Part shown: positions 10,526 to 23,672 of the stretch, in pieces
Layout of the letters: each line of letters opens with the position of its first letter
How positions within the stretch are numbered: the first letter of the stretch is position 1
Assembly (NCBI GenBank): GCA_018881555.1
Contig: JACAXG010000052.1
Location: forward strand, 5,506,156 to 5,570,155
Length of the DNA stretch: 64,000 nucleotides
Direction: 5' to 3'
From: Amblyornis subalaris
Lineage: Eukaryota > Chordata > Aves > Passeriformes > Ptilonorhynchidae
Position numbers and translations under genes: made by a program
Notes under the pieces: generated by a model
The model's database searches: none
The model's input: only the letters and a program-made list of their open reading frames with translations
Told to the model about the DNA's origin: nothing

Positions 10526-13500
10526 GTAGACTCAATAGTTGCAATAGCAGACCTATCATTCCAGATGAAGATACATTTGTTGGCCGGGTCAGTTGTTTTC
10601 CCAGCATATATTTTATCTTCACTATTAAGTCACCTGGTCTAGTGATCTCCAGCCCCTCTCCCTCCACCTCAATAGAAAAGGAAGTCTGATTTTGTGGAAA
10701 AATCATTTACTACTCATCATTACACAAGATAAATAATTCCTTCTGTGTCTTTGAAACTGATAGATATTTGCTAGAAATCCATAAAAATCTCATTTTTTAC
10801 TAATGTCTCTAGAAGATATGTGCTTTTGCAAGGTCTTTTATAGGAACACACTATAAGCCAAAAACTCTGATCTATTCCAGCCTCAGTGATATGAATAGTA
10901 GAACATTATTGTGCTAAATTTAAATCTGTGTCATACAACAAGGTTAAATAAATTATTCTTGAAATTGGTCATATTCTATTTATTTAAATTACTGATTACC
11001 AGATAAATACAAAGTAATCTTATTGAATTTGAAAGAATAACTATGAACAAGAGAAGATTCACCAGTTTAAAGATTTCAAAATATAGTGGTATGACAGCAA
11101 AGAGGTTTGGGGTTTTTTTAAGTGAAACACACCACATTTATATTCTTAAATATTTCTTAGGGGTGAAGATTGAATATCAGGAATGAAGGTTTAATATATG
11201 AAAGAACCTAATTATCAACTCCTAATAATGTCACTGACGTGCTCAATATAATTCCCTAAAACAGGAAATGTACATCTGCTGTGAAACAGTCCAGCAAACA
11301 TCCTGGAAATTTTACAAGAAAGGTCTACTTCTCTCGGCAAAAGAGTGATTTGTCAACTAAAAATAAAACAAAATTCTGTGCTGATGGGAAAATATATCCA
11401 CTGAAAAAATAGTTAAAAGTTATTTGGCAATAAAATGCATTTATAAAAGGCTGTTATGATAAAAAGTATGCTCAACATTTCAGAAATAGTAATTACAAGT
11501 AAGCACACAGAGCTGCTACAAACACCAAGTTTTCAAACACTGACCCTTTCAAATGCAATGGCTTGAAATTGTAATCATTAGAACAATTAACATTTCATAT
11601 TTATGTACCATGAAACAAATGTCAAAAATACTGTTCATAGCTTTGAACCTGCCAAAATGCAAATGCAGAAACTTGGTCTTTTGGATGTGATTTTTCTGAA
11701 AATAAGTACCCAACTCTGTTTTATTTATTACCAAAAGACTTCATCTCTGAACATCTCAAGACTAGTGATAGAAAAGTAAGTCTGGAAATAATGTTAGATA
11801 TTTTTTTCTGATCATAACCTGTCTCTGATTAGCTGGGGTTGTACAGTTTGGAAGAAATAATTCCAGTTGAGCAGGAGAGACTAGCACAGCAATTTCTGAC
11901 TGAACTGCTTTGGAAGGGTTTGTTTTGCTCTGTTAAACTGTTCTCCTGAAATTAATGTGTCAACAGTAAACCATATCTTAAGATCTACAAGAGATGTCCA
12001 GTGTTCTACAGCGGTCAGGATTCATCCCTCTCTTTTAAAAGCTTTGTCTCCTAAGGCTCTCAGTACAATTAGAGAGAGAAATGTGTCCCGCCAACATGTG
12101 ATTCAGCTCACAAGCTGTGATGTTCCTAAAAGCAGTTATGACCTTGGTAGTTAAACTCAGTCGATGTGAAGCTTAGCCCTCCCCATACTGCTTTTGAACT
12201 GTTGAGCTCTTTGCTATTCACGGCAAGCAAGAAATCACACAGCCTTCTGCACAGATGTGGTGCATTTTTTCCTCTCGCTCTTTTAAAGTAGCTTGTGCAT
12301 TTCCTTTCTTTCCTCTCTTCATCTCTTTCAAAACAGTTTTAGGATTAATTCCAGTGATAATCCTTTGAAAAAATGATGATGAGGGATTTTTTACATGAAT
12401 TTATTAAAAAATAGCTCTTTCCTTATAGGTGTGAGTTTTGTGAGTATTATTCAGTAGCAAGAGCACTATATATCAGCAATAATAACACTATATACTATAC
12501 AGTATACAGGTGTATTCTATAAATTGTAATATAGGTTTTGTCAAGCAAAAATGCACATATGCTTATGTTCATACAGACTGTATTCTGATGATGTAATTTC
12601 TGGACAGAAACAGATCTGAGCAATCACTGTCTTTCTATACAGTATTCATAGAGTTTCTTTGCATCACCAAAACAAGTTAGTCTCTCAGAAAAGATGCAGC
12701 TCACTTTAGTAATGTGCTATGAAACACCTGTAGTGTCTAAGATGAACAAAGCTTGTTAATTTGTCAAAGCAAACATGTCATGTTAACTTCTGCTTGGAAA
12801 TGTGCATCTCTTTTTTTATCCTGTTGTGAAGAATTTCCATATCTTTCCTACCAGTAAGTTATTTGTAGAAAATAAATTTATCACTAAAAAATTGTTAAAT
12901 TGATAGTTATATCAGTAATAATTATAGTCATTGATAAATATAAATTTATTGAAACTTTGCATTAAAATATATGTAAATTGCTCCATTTTTTACAGACCTA
13001 ATATTATTCATGAGTGCACTACAGTCTAAAAATAGCTGTAAAAAGAACTTTCCAAGCTATCATCATGTTTAATTGGGATCATAATGATAATAGTCTGTAC
13101 TGATTTCTCCTCTGAATTCTTGTAGACCAGAGATGATGATTCAAAAGCAGTATACACCCTGCAGTTCCCTAATTAGGAATTTTCTATTTTATGAAAATTT
13201 TCACTCTATTTTTTGTAAAACCATCATACCGCCTGGAATGTTTTAACTTTAATTTTACGTTTTCTACTGAGCCAGAGTAATAACTTAAGCAAGTAACAGA
13301 TTAATGGTTTCCTTTATTCCCCCAGAGGACATTTGCCAAGAGCTTATACTAATACAGGTCAAACTTTGAGCTGAAATAACATAATAGTATCCTTTTAAGG
13401 AAGGATGGTAGTCATTCTTTTGTTTTGCTAATGACATTACATAGTGGCTTATTAGTGAAAGGTAGGAAAATCTGCAGAGATTAAGAGTGTTATTCATATT

Positions 13501-15360
13501 CACATTTCACTATAAAATCAGGTCTTGTCTTTAAGTACAAATCTTTGTGCCAATCTGCTCTATTTCAATGCTCAGGGGAAAAACTATATCTGTCAAGTAA
13601 GTTTTCCAACACAGCTTAAATCAAATGTCAGGATAAAATTTGTACTTATTCTCTTTATGGACATATCTTTATGAGCATGTTTAATACTCAGAGGAGATTT
13701 ACAAATAAATAGTTAAAAGAAACTTGTATCTGTTTTGCTCAGCCAGCAGTTTGAAACTCAGAAAGTGCTCCTCAGTGTGAATAAAATGTATTTGAAAATA
13801 AAATTTTACTTTGTAATTGGGATATCTGAGTTCCTGCTTGCGGCAGCCATCTTGCTGACAAAATACTGATAGAACGATGCCCTGCATAACATTCTGCTGA
13901 AAAAAAAAGCTGCACGGTAGCTTTGTATTTCCTTCTCTGCATAGCTTACTGGGAGGAAAAGTACAGCTTTATGTGCACAGAATAAAGGAACACATTTTAA
14001 TTGCGACAGCTAAATGATACATAAAAATAATTTTTACTAAAATATAAGAACCAGTTAGAAAAGATCAATATTTGCAAACAATGTAACTTTGACTCTTGTA
14101 CATAGGAAAACTTAGGTCAAATTTTGGCGTAAATTTGTAGTTTCCCTACCATCTTTCAGTGTTTTATTGCAGAGGTAGGTTTACATGGTATATTTTAAAA
14201 ACATACCTCCAACCTTCCTAGCATAACAGAGATGGCAACGAATGAATGTTAATTTCTCAGAAGGGTTTGTTAACTTGGACCTGGCACCATATTATTGTGG
14301 TCACATACCTTTTAGCTGGTTGTGAAGCTCAGGCAGAGCGTTGTGTATTCTATTACAATAGTTCTCCTTAATTTCCCCTAGAGATGTGTGTCAAGGAGCT
14401 TATAACTCTGGTGATCTGGGCTACATGATAATCAATGTCTTAAGGCTAATATTAGTGCTTATTTCTTCAACTTTGGAAAGTGGTAGATTTGGGTCGTTAT
14501 GTCTTCCTTAGGCTGATTTCATAAAAGATTCTTAAGACAGATACCAGAGGAGACAATGTGGGTCCTGCAATGAGAAGTCGAAAGAACTTTTAAAAAGTTG
14601 TGCACCAACTGTCCTTTTTTTAGAGATATCTATGACTAAGTAGGTTTACTATGCCTCAACATTACTAGACATTTTTAAAAATAATTTTTGTCATAGAAAT
14701 AAGGGTGTTCAGAATGGTGTTTTAGTATTGTTGAGGAATGGTAATATTTTGACCCAGTTTTTTTCNGGAGATTGTATATTTCTCCCCTTTTTGCAAAGTA
14801 TCTTGTTATTTCATTTTTCTTTTTCCTTAATGTAAACACTTTCACCTAAATGTTATCACCATGAATGAGGTCAGTGCAAGATAAGGGTTTATTATCTGAA
14901 CATGTTTAATGGCAGCACACTGATTCACTTCTGCTTATAAGCAAAAATATCCATTTATATATCTTTATAACTATATTGGAGTATATGCTGCAATATAATT
15001 GTTGGCAGAGCTCTGATTAGTATTTGTATGGACTAGCAAATCAAATATTAATGAGAAAATTTTTGAGCATGGAGGCCAGTTAATATAGGATAGCCCCTAC
15101 ACATGNTAGTTAACAAGGCCTCAGAAACATATGGTTTCATTAGGCTGCCTGCTACATATGTCATGGATCTTCTAGATTCTGAGCATTCCTGTGAATAGTT
15201 TGGGAATGAGATAGCAGCCACAAGCCTGCCAAGGAGTCTTCCAGCATTTCTGCAGTATGGATGATTGAGATCCTGAGTGATTCTGAATTTATTAGCATAG
15301 CCAGGGAGTCCTTGGCATTCCTGTATTCTGCTACAACTAATAATATGTTTACCTCTGTGC
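10526..15360. other. AT-rich non-coding sequence
   Basis: No gene or named repeat recognised in nearly 5 kb. Open frames are all under 120 codons and without family features. The frame at 15048-15392 (minus) runs into the dispersed repeat that begins at 15361. Confidence 0.55.
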
Positions 15361-15619
15361 TTTGTGCTTTTTGTTCTCCTGCTGCCCCACATAGATGGCT
15401 GGTGGATTTTGTTGTTTTCATTATTAGAAAGACTTCTATTTGTACCTTCAAAAAGGCAAATAAACAGAAAACAACCTTATCCCACTCAGCGACATAAAAC
15501 TCAACAGATTCTTAGGTCAGATATAGATGTTGAATCATTTCTTATACTTAGTAGATTATAGATCTGCCGGTAAAAATCAGACAAATACAAAAGATATGGT
15601 ATTTTCAGCATTACTTTTG
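15361..15619. repeat. Unnamed dispersed repeat, copy A
   Basis: About 259 bases that align nearly end to end with 22,356-22,612 in the same orientation. My hand count of mismatches gives roughly 87-88% identity. Shared landmarks are TTTTTGTTCTCCTGCTGCCC at the left, ACTCAGCGACATAAAAC in the middle and AGGTCAGATATAGATGTTGAA-like sequence (written here only in part) at the right. I do not recognise the family. It has no coding potential of note and could be an LTR, a non-autonomous DNA element or a local duplication. Confidence 0.85.
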
Positions 15620-18600
15620 TCTTTCCAAACCATTTGAAAAAAAAAAAATCACTATTATTTAACCATAAAACGACAAGTCCTATGTGCCTAGTTTGAGCAT
15701 ATGATTCACAGTTGTGAGTTTGAAGCAGATAAAACTAAATCCTTCCACAGTCTAGATTGTCTAACTTTCTGAAAAGCTGTCTTCCACTCTTACCTGTTCT
15801 TCGAGTATAGAAAGTATTACTTCCACTCAGTGCCTAGGCCTGGTGAATACCATTCTTGGAATTGTACACACACTTCAACCACTTTGGCTGGTATTACAAG
15901 TTACTCTAAACTGCCAAGTGTCTGAAACATTGGTATGTTCAGCCCTATAGGACCAAATTTGATCTTGTACATCTAACCTGTCTTTAACTCAGTGAAAGAT
16001 TTGTAGGGTCCTCAGCATTTGTCATGGGTTTGTACCTACAAGCTTCAGTGAGAAATATATCATTAATTTCAGTTGGAACATTTTCAAACCTACAATGCAC
16101 CTTTCAAAATTCCTGCCTTTAGCTCATTTGCAGAGACATTCTAATAAAGTAATACTAATAATATAGTAGTACATAATGATGCAAAATTGCATTCAGTATT
16201 ATATGTAGTCATGTGGACCATCAGTAGTATGATGTTTCCTTGTTTCAAAAAGAATATTTTCAAATACAGATGCTGTAGTAGTATGATATTTCCTATTAAA
16301 AGACCCAAACAAATAAAGAAGCTGATTTCAAATACAGAAAATAAAGGATCTGATCCTGCAATCAGAGTGTGTACAAAAATGGACCCTGCAGCACCCTGTG
16401 GAAAACAGTCATAACTTCAGCTATCCAGAAGGCATATGGCCACATCTGAGTTGGTCATCCTGTGCTTCCCTTGTCATAAAGGAAGAAATTAGCATGTTTA
16501 GGAAGTGCCTTTCTCTAGTCAGTTTTAGACTTCTGATTCAGAATTAATCACGTCCTATGAATACTAATTTGTCTCAATTTATTACAAAAGGTGTCAAGAT
16601 TGGTAGGTCAAACTACCTGTCATATAGATATTTACACTTGGTCAAAGGAATTCCACCACAGATTTCCAAAAGAATACTTGCATATGAAGCTTAGGACACT
16701 GTAGTACCAAAAAAAGACAGATTCCTATTGTGTACTCAATCTCACCATTGACACTGTTTTGCATCCTTAAATAGTATTAAAACTTTTTGACAGTTTTAAT
16801 TAGTGTGTAGATAATTCCTGTTCTTTAAAATAAGCAAGGTCTAAATAATTAGTGAGCTATAAATAATTCAGGTAGAAGATACACTGGGGGGCCTTCTAGA
16901 GACCATAATCTATCAACAATTGGGAACATTAACATCAGGCATTCCAGCCATCTTTCTAATAAGAGTACTAAATATGCAGCCAGAACCAAAAGATGAAAGT
17001 AGAGATCTGACCTCCATTCAGCAACATAAATAATTAATCCATCTGTCTATCTACCTATCATCAATCTACTAAACTCAATGCTTCAGCTTGTTCTGTAAGT
17101 TTTGTAGAAAGAGAGGACTCAGGGAACTAAAGAAGTTTGTAGCAAGAACCATGCAGCTTGAATAAACCTTTCTTGATTGCACTTGATCTTTTCAGGAGAG
17201 TCATAAATTATTTTTGCCTTGTACTGATTTCCACTCTAGGCTATCAGGGTTGAAAATGCAGTTTGCTATCCTGAGTGTTTTGTTTGCTGTAGTGTTATAT
17301 ACAAATGCTTTTTTTGCTTCCATTGTCTCAATGTTAGAAATAGCATTCAGCAAGAACAGCACATTCCATGTAAGGTCCTGCAATGCTATTCACAGACAGG
17401 ACTTCCTTCAAAAAACTGATTTTTGGGCATCTTTGAATAGGGTAAAGTCCTTGTGAGGAATCAAATCCATTGAAGAGGGTAGCTGGTTGCTATTTGGATG
17501 GTGATGGGAGCCTGTTGCAAGGGCCCTTTCAAAAGTATCTTCATCTGAATCAGCTGAGGCTTTCAAAATGTTCTGATGAATTCTTATAATCAAGATGTTT
17601 GATGGCCCTATGTGATCATTTTGGAAAATGCATGGTCCTTCTCGTTGTAGTATCTTAATCTGCGTGCAAAACACCTCTTGTCTTTGCTGTATGCAATAGA
17701 CTGCTATGTGACCAAACCTGCATAAGCAGAAACAGTTATTTTATATTATTTATATATCTTTTGATCAATTCTGCATCAGGTAGGGTCTCTGATACTGCCA
17801 GATTTCCCACCCAGGAGAACTAACACAATAAAGCGCACAAATAGCATCTACCAACTGGTCTATGCATAGCCTGGGGAAATGTCTGTGACTGTTCAAAATT
17901 CCCACTTTCTCCAGCAGTTAACTAAATGCATTGTTTGACAGTGGCCAGGAGTTCGGTCAATCATCTTGTCTCAAGTCACCCTGCTGTTTCAAATCAGTTC
18001 ATTGTCTCATCTACGCAGAGACTAGCCAGAGAGTTTCTAGGAGTGGCTAAGAGCACTATGAGTGCAAGCAAGAATACCCTTCATACCCAGCCAAACAACA
18101 GCTATAGCTGTAGGGCAAACTTGAATTTCATCCTTATATCACTGTTGTAACTTAAATTCCATGCCAACAGAAATACACAAATTACTTGAACAGGTAAATG
18201 TGTACAAAACAGAGGAGCTAAAAATACTGTTCAGGGCTACTTCTTGGAAAGGGGAGTCTTTCGATAGTTTGCAATCCTCATTCCACTTTCTGCACTAGAC
18301 AGAATAGATGAAGATCACAAGGCTATGAAAATCATGAAGCCAGAAATTTCTATTCAACCACATGCATTTATCACTATGTCAGTCCACTTCAGGAATTTAT
18401 TTACATTTGTATTTTAAAATGTGAAGGGTAACTTTGTGCCTTTTTAAATATGTCTCAGTACTTGTACATACTCTTAGAGGGCTTCTCAGCTAAGATACTG
18501 TTCAGATTGCAGTAATACTTCTACTCCCATTATTATGGACAAGCTTTTCTAAATGCAAGTAATTATTAAAACAAAAAAGCAGTCAGATTTCTCTCGTTTA

Positions 18601-19879
18601 TATTAATTATATTCTGTATTCCATTTGTTTTGTGTGTCATTAAATACATTTGGGAAAAGATTCATTTTTGTTGTTCCTACACATGTTTTTTCATTATAAT
18701 TGTTTCTATTGCAGAACTAATTAAATATTCTAAAGTTCTCTCCTTTAAATGTAATTACCTTTTAATGAAATGTATACATATTTCTCACTATTATTGGTTA
18801 ACCTTTAGCTACTTTTTCTATTTCTCTCTCTTCCACTTATTGCTGCAATTACACTTTGCACTTAAATAATGCTATTAACAAGGGAATTTTGACAGAAGCA
18901 AAAAAGTTCACTCTAGCTTAAACAGATTGGATAATCACAGGGTATTATAACCTAGATTTCAAGAAACAGGTCTCAATTTTTTTACCTTGATATATTGATG
19001 CTTGGCCTAGCACATTTCACTCTTATTTGCCTGAGTATTTACATGTCTTAAACTTCTCTAGGAATAATAATTTAGTAATAAGTCTAACAAAGTGCCTTTA
19101 GAAAGAAGGAATCTAGAAGGCTCTTCTAAAGTCAGGCATCTTACTTTCCTACTGACCTGTTCCCCTTCACTGCAAACAAGCTTCTAAACTTACCATAATC
19201 AAAGCTGGATAGTTGAATATTGTAAGATGCATGGCGTGGATACCTCCTTAAATTGTTTCAGATTGCAGACCTTAATCAATGGTACTCTGAAACTAAATGT
19301 CTTGAAAATACAGACTTATGTTTCTTACCTTTAGAAGTGAATATAAGACATTGGTTTCCTGACTACTAGAACTTTCCATCTGCTTCATGTGAGCACTGTC
19401 CCATACGGTTATTAAAGAGTCTGTTGAGCCTAAAAATGGACATTCTAGATGAAATTCATTACAAAGAGTTTGATGGTATGATCGTTCTGCAGCTGCTTCT
19501 CTAAACCCTAATGACCTAAAGCATCAGGGGAGTCAGAACTCACAACAGCAAGCAAAGAAAAAAGGAAAAAAAGACAACTCAAGAGGATAGACAAGTATGG
19601 AAGCAATTTACTGGACAATGATTATGTGAGCCACATATTCTTAGCTTAGTTTGCCAGGAGTGCCTATCATCCTATGAATCTAGTGGATATTCTACATAGT
19701 TGATAGGTAAAATTAGGACAGGCATAGTGTGCTCAGAATTACCAAATCCACATGTGGAGAAAATAAGACATATTTATACATGGCAGCACAGCATGATACT
19801 AAACCATGCTGAAATTGCTCTTTTACATTTGTTTCTCAAGAAATAACCCGATCATAATTGTGTGCAATCGTTTGTACCA
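15620..19879. other. AT-rich non-coding sequence between the two dispersed-repeat copies
   Basis: No gene recognised. Two adjacent minus-strand open frames (17201-17383 and 17408-17674) and a plus frame (17926-18150) have ordinary amino-acid mixtures but no motif that I can name. An imperfect 54-base-period duplication lies at 16,223-16,294. No gag, protease, reverse transcriptase or integrase motif is visible, which argues against this being the interior of a provirus. Confidence 0.5.
16223..16294. repeat. Imperfect local duplication (AGTAGTATGAT-x-TTTCCT)
   Basis: The 18-base motif AGTAGTATGATGTTTCCT occurs at 16223-16240 and, with one change, at 16277-16294. A linked motif, TTTCAAATACAGA, occurs at about 16258 and 16326. 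It looks like an old small tandem duplication. Confidence 0.7.
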
Positions 19880-20480
19880 ATTTGATATTATATCCCTCCA
19901 TTGGCGAGTGTAAGGCCCCAAACTACTCGCTCGATGAGACTTTGAAAGGCTTGTGGTTGTTCATATACTCTGAGTTAGATGCAGGGGAGAAATACCAACA
20001 AGATATAATCAACAGGTCAAAACAACAAAAAGAACTTTACCGACAACTTAAAAAAACCAGAGAACTTTGGCAAAAAGGTTTAGAGCAGCATTCACTCAAC
20101 ATAAAATGATTCTCAAAGCACTAACTTGGCCCATTCAACTTAGCAAACTCTAAGCATGTTTGATTTTAAGTTACTCAAAAATTCTTAGAAGAGGGAATTA
20201 GAAGAAGAAGAAAGAGAGAAAGACATAAAATATATAGAAAAGAACAAACCAAACTACCACTCCTGGTTCCAGCAATGTTCAGCTGATGGAAACCCCAAGA
20301 GGAGGGGCCAAGTTATGTGCTTGTGTCCTGTTCTGCTCTACATAGGAGAAGGGCCTTCCCGGGCCCTTACCCCGGGTGGGACTTCCTGTCTGGTGGCCAC
20401 TCAGGGTTGGGGGCTCCAGAGGTGGGCTGTGGAGCATTGCGTCCAGAGTGCCAGGGATTGGCAGCCACTGTAGGTCTGGG
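19880..20480 (-). mobile_element. LTR-like repeat, copy 2 (related to 3240-3760)
   Basis: Same architecture as copy 1: an AT-rich part, a purine-rich tract (about 20178-20245), GGTTCCAGCAATGTT, then a GC-rich block (about 20280-20480) with GGTGGGACTTC and GGCCACTCAGGG. The plus-strand open frame 19858-20109 (83 codons, rich in K, Q, E and L) lies in the AT-rich part and stops as the conserved core begins. Copy 1 has a related but frameshifted stretch at the same relative place, so I regard the frame as part of the repeat and not as a gene. Orientation is assigned from the pyrimidine tract, which reads on the minus strand. Termini and target duplication are not resolved. Confidence 0.45.
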
Positions 20481-22355
20481 ATTGATGTATTGATGTAATT
20501 TAACATATAGCATGCTCAAATATATTCCTTATAGAGGAAGTGTGCGAATGGGTTGAACAGTGAGTGACAGCTCACACATGCAAAATCTGTCAGGTGAATT
20601 AGCAATCTTAAATATGTATGATTGATTACTGTGCACAGGTTCATTATCAATGTGGAAGATGCACATGAATATAGTCTTTGTCATCTACATATCACAATTT
20701 GATGTTCTACATTCAATCAAAAAATTCCATAATTTAGACAGCAGTGTTGTGTTATGGCTGTTGGCTCCTGCACCTTCTTTTCAAAGATTTTATCTGAAAA
20801 GGAGAAGCTTGATTGTTTTTGGTAACCTGCCAGACTTATCTGCCAAATAATGGTTTCCAAACAGATACTTCTCAGTGCAGGTTATGCTATAAGGTTATGT
20901 TTGAAAGGCTGTGGGAAGCATGAACTACCTCATTTAATAATAAGATAATAATTACTTCATTAATCTCTAAAAATAATGGCACAGATTAATAACTGCTTTT
21001 ACATGCATGGCTGGAAAACATGCTGCTTTTGAAAAGTAGTGTGATGGCAAAAGGGAGCAGCATTTATTCACGTTCAAAGGTACTTGATACAACACAAAAT
21101 CTGAGAGTGGGCTGTATCATTCCCCACTGGAAAAAAGCTTTGTATTTCTAATTTGGCTGAATACAACAGAGGAAGAAAAATCTCAGTTTTTTGCAGCAGT
21201 GATAGAGAATTATATTAATTCTTTATGTCTCGTACTGTCAGACTGTTTAAAATTTAATAATCAGAAATGTAGATGAGCAGTTGAAGGCTATTATTCCTGG
21301 TCATCAATGCTGAACAGCTAATAAAATATATTCTGAAGTTACCAAGAAATTATTTTCTGTCTTCTTATGAAAGAAATACATGTTATTTCCCGGTCTGTAC
21401 TGAAACCAGTTCCAATCATTAAATAATCATAATCAGAGTAATCTCGAGCTAGATTTTTTTGCCAGGCCAAATGTCAAGGCCAAAACCAAACTACTGAAGC
21501 CTTCTATTTTAAATCATATGCACAGTTTGGGACGATCATATACAAAATGCAGAAATCATGTTTGAAAGTGTAAATTTATTCCAGGCTAATTTTCTAAATA
21601 TCTAAAGTAGATTAATCTAAAACTGCATCATCTCTTTTATTCATGTATAACAGTACAGGTATCGGTGGACTTACTGTTGCCAAGATCTGGAATAATGCTT
21701 CAAACAGATAGTTTTCTCTTTTGACAAGTACATTAAATGTGCATAGAGTGTTCATAAAAATTCTTTGTAGGGCTCTTTTCATTGTAATTCTAATGTGGAC
21801 TGAGGACATGGAATGTTACCCTGACGGAAGTAATGGTGTATCACCTGTCTATTTGTACACACACAACATCGACTAAAATAGGGTAGAAAGCTACAGTTTA
21901 CAACTCAGCAAGAGCAGGTTACTCAGCAAGAACATGTTAAATTAAGGTGGTTTTGTCTATGCACTGAGAGTAAATAAGTTTAGGGGTCATTCTCCTGCTA
22001 ATATGCAACAAGTTACACGGCTATTCACTTCTGTCTTACCAGGAGCTGCAGTGTACACTTAACCAAAAGAGAGTCACCAGTATTTGATGAGCAATATTTT
22101 GTGCAAAGTTTCTTCGTCTCCAAAAGCTCTCCAGGGGAAAAAGATAGTGGTAATTTACTTTTATTGAAGCAGGTCTCACTTGGGAGTAAACATGTGTGAG
22201 AATGATGACTGAAGATAGATAAGGCCTCTGTGCCTCCCATTTTTAAATCCAAAGAAAACATCAGTAATGAAAACTTTCATGCTGTGCCTCTCTAATTTGT
22301 ACAGTTGGATGCATTTAAGGCATATTTTTGTAGAACCAGAGAACACATTGCTTAC
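20481..22355. other. AT-rich non-coding sequence
   Basis: No gene or named repeat recognised. Short open frames only (up to 78 codons). Confidence 0.6.
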
Positions 22356-22612
22356 TTTGTACTTTTTGTTCTCCTGCTGCCCCACCCAGATGTCTGGTGG
22401 TTTTTGTTGTTTTGATTATTGGAAAGACTTCTATTTTTACCTTCATAAGGACAAATAAACAGAGAACAACCATATCCTACTCAGCGACATAAAACCCAAC
22501 AGATTCCTAGGTCAGATATAGATGTTGAACTGTTTCTGATATTCAGCAGATTATACATCTGCTGGTAAAAATCAGGTAATAAAAAAATATGGTATATTCA
22601 GAATTATTTTTG
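22356..22612. repeat. Unnamed dispersed repeat, copy B
   Basis: Second copy of the repeat at 15,361-15,619, same orientation, about 7.0 kb downstream. The mismatches are spread evenly and include transitions at former CpG/TpG positions, which suggests an old divergence. The similarity fades at both ends without a visible target duplication. Confidence 0.85.
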
Positions 22613-23615
22613 AGTATTTGAATAGTTTATTTTGAATATTTTTGTTTCTCAATGACAATAAGTTTATTTTCAATTTTCTCGTATTCCTACTGCCACTTAC
22701 ACATTTTCTCAGGGACATCTATTCTCGGCTTCAACTGTACTCAGCTCCCGTTTCACAACTCATCAAATGGCTACTCAGGCAGAAAAAAATCAACCTATAT
22801 GTAGTCTCTGTAGACTGAAAATTAGCCTACTCATAGTTATGTCTTCCCATAGGAATTACCAATTCACTGATTGCTGAAAAGGCTGCCAGCACTAACAGGA
22901 GTCCTCAGTGATCAGAGGAAAAAAAAAAATGCCACTAACCTCTAGTTTGAATGATCTCAATAAATTCTGCCTGTGTTCATACTCCCTTGCACTGGCTGCA
23001 CAATCACTTATCTTTTTAATCTAGTTATGAAACCAGTAATCGAGTGCTTGAGTCCTGTATTTTGAAGCCACAAGATAGGATTACTTTCACTTAACTTTCA
23101 ACATTTACAATGTCGCCTTCTACATATGAGCTAGTTATCCTAAGCTTCCTTTTTACTGGGGACAGTTAATCACTTAGTGATATGATTCATCTGACCTATG
23201 TTAGACATCAGTTTTAGGATAAATCTACAGCTGCTCAGATTAATCCTAGCTAATGTGACTTTATCATAGAGCAGTAAGAGCATTAGAGACTTAGAAATAA
23301 ATGTAAATATTCCTAATTTTTTTTTTTTTCTGCAAGCCTCCTTTGATGAAATACAGAAAATTAGAACTTTTAATGTCTTTTCTGACAGAATATGCTAATG
23401 ACAGAAAACTGCATAGATCAGACTCTCTGGGTTAATCGGGGTTCTCCATGTGGTGTGGAATCCAGTGACTATTAAAGATTTTTAATTTCTGCTCAACTTG
23501 CTCCTATTAATAGATATAAAAATATTATTAAGAAGAATTTATTTCCTGGATTATTTTAAACGACAAATTCAATACAGTCAAGTAGGAACATTCAGTTATA
23601 TTTAACCTTCCTTAT
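22613..23615. other. AT-rich non-coding sequence
   Basis: Nothing recognised. Contains A9 at about 22921-22929 and T12 at about 23319-23330. Confidence 0.6.
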
Positions 23616-23672
23616 GAGTGGTTGGACTAGATGATCTGACCTCTTAATCAAGGGTTTTATGATTCTGATGAG
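23616..23672 (+). mobile_element. CR1 LINE 3' tail fragment
   Basis: The sequence contains GGTTGGACTAGATGATCTGA and then, after a short degraded part, TTATGATTCTGATG. This is the order found at the extreme 3' end of CR1 elements (G-rich turn, TTGGACTAGATGATCT, then ATGATTCTG-type terminal repeats). Only about 57 bases are left. Confidence 0.8.

Noticed and set aside
17201..17674. Two neighbouring minus-strand frames that could be pieces of one decayed protein gene
   Set aside because: They are in different frames, have no recognisable family and no splice sites. Joining them would be guesswork.
19858..20109. 83-codon K/Q/E-rich frame that looked like a retroviral or structural protein piece
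   Set aside because: It belongs to the LTR-like repeat. The matching stretch in copy 1 is frameshifted, and no family motif is present.
15361..22612. Intact or nearly intact provirus bounded by the two 258-bp repeats
   Set aside because: The interval shows no gag, protease, reverse transcriptase, integrase or env motif and has ordinary AT-rich composition. An unrelated LTR-like island sits inside it.
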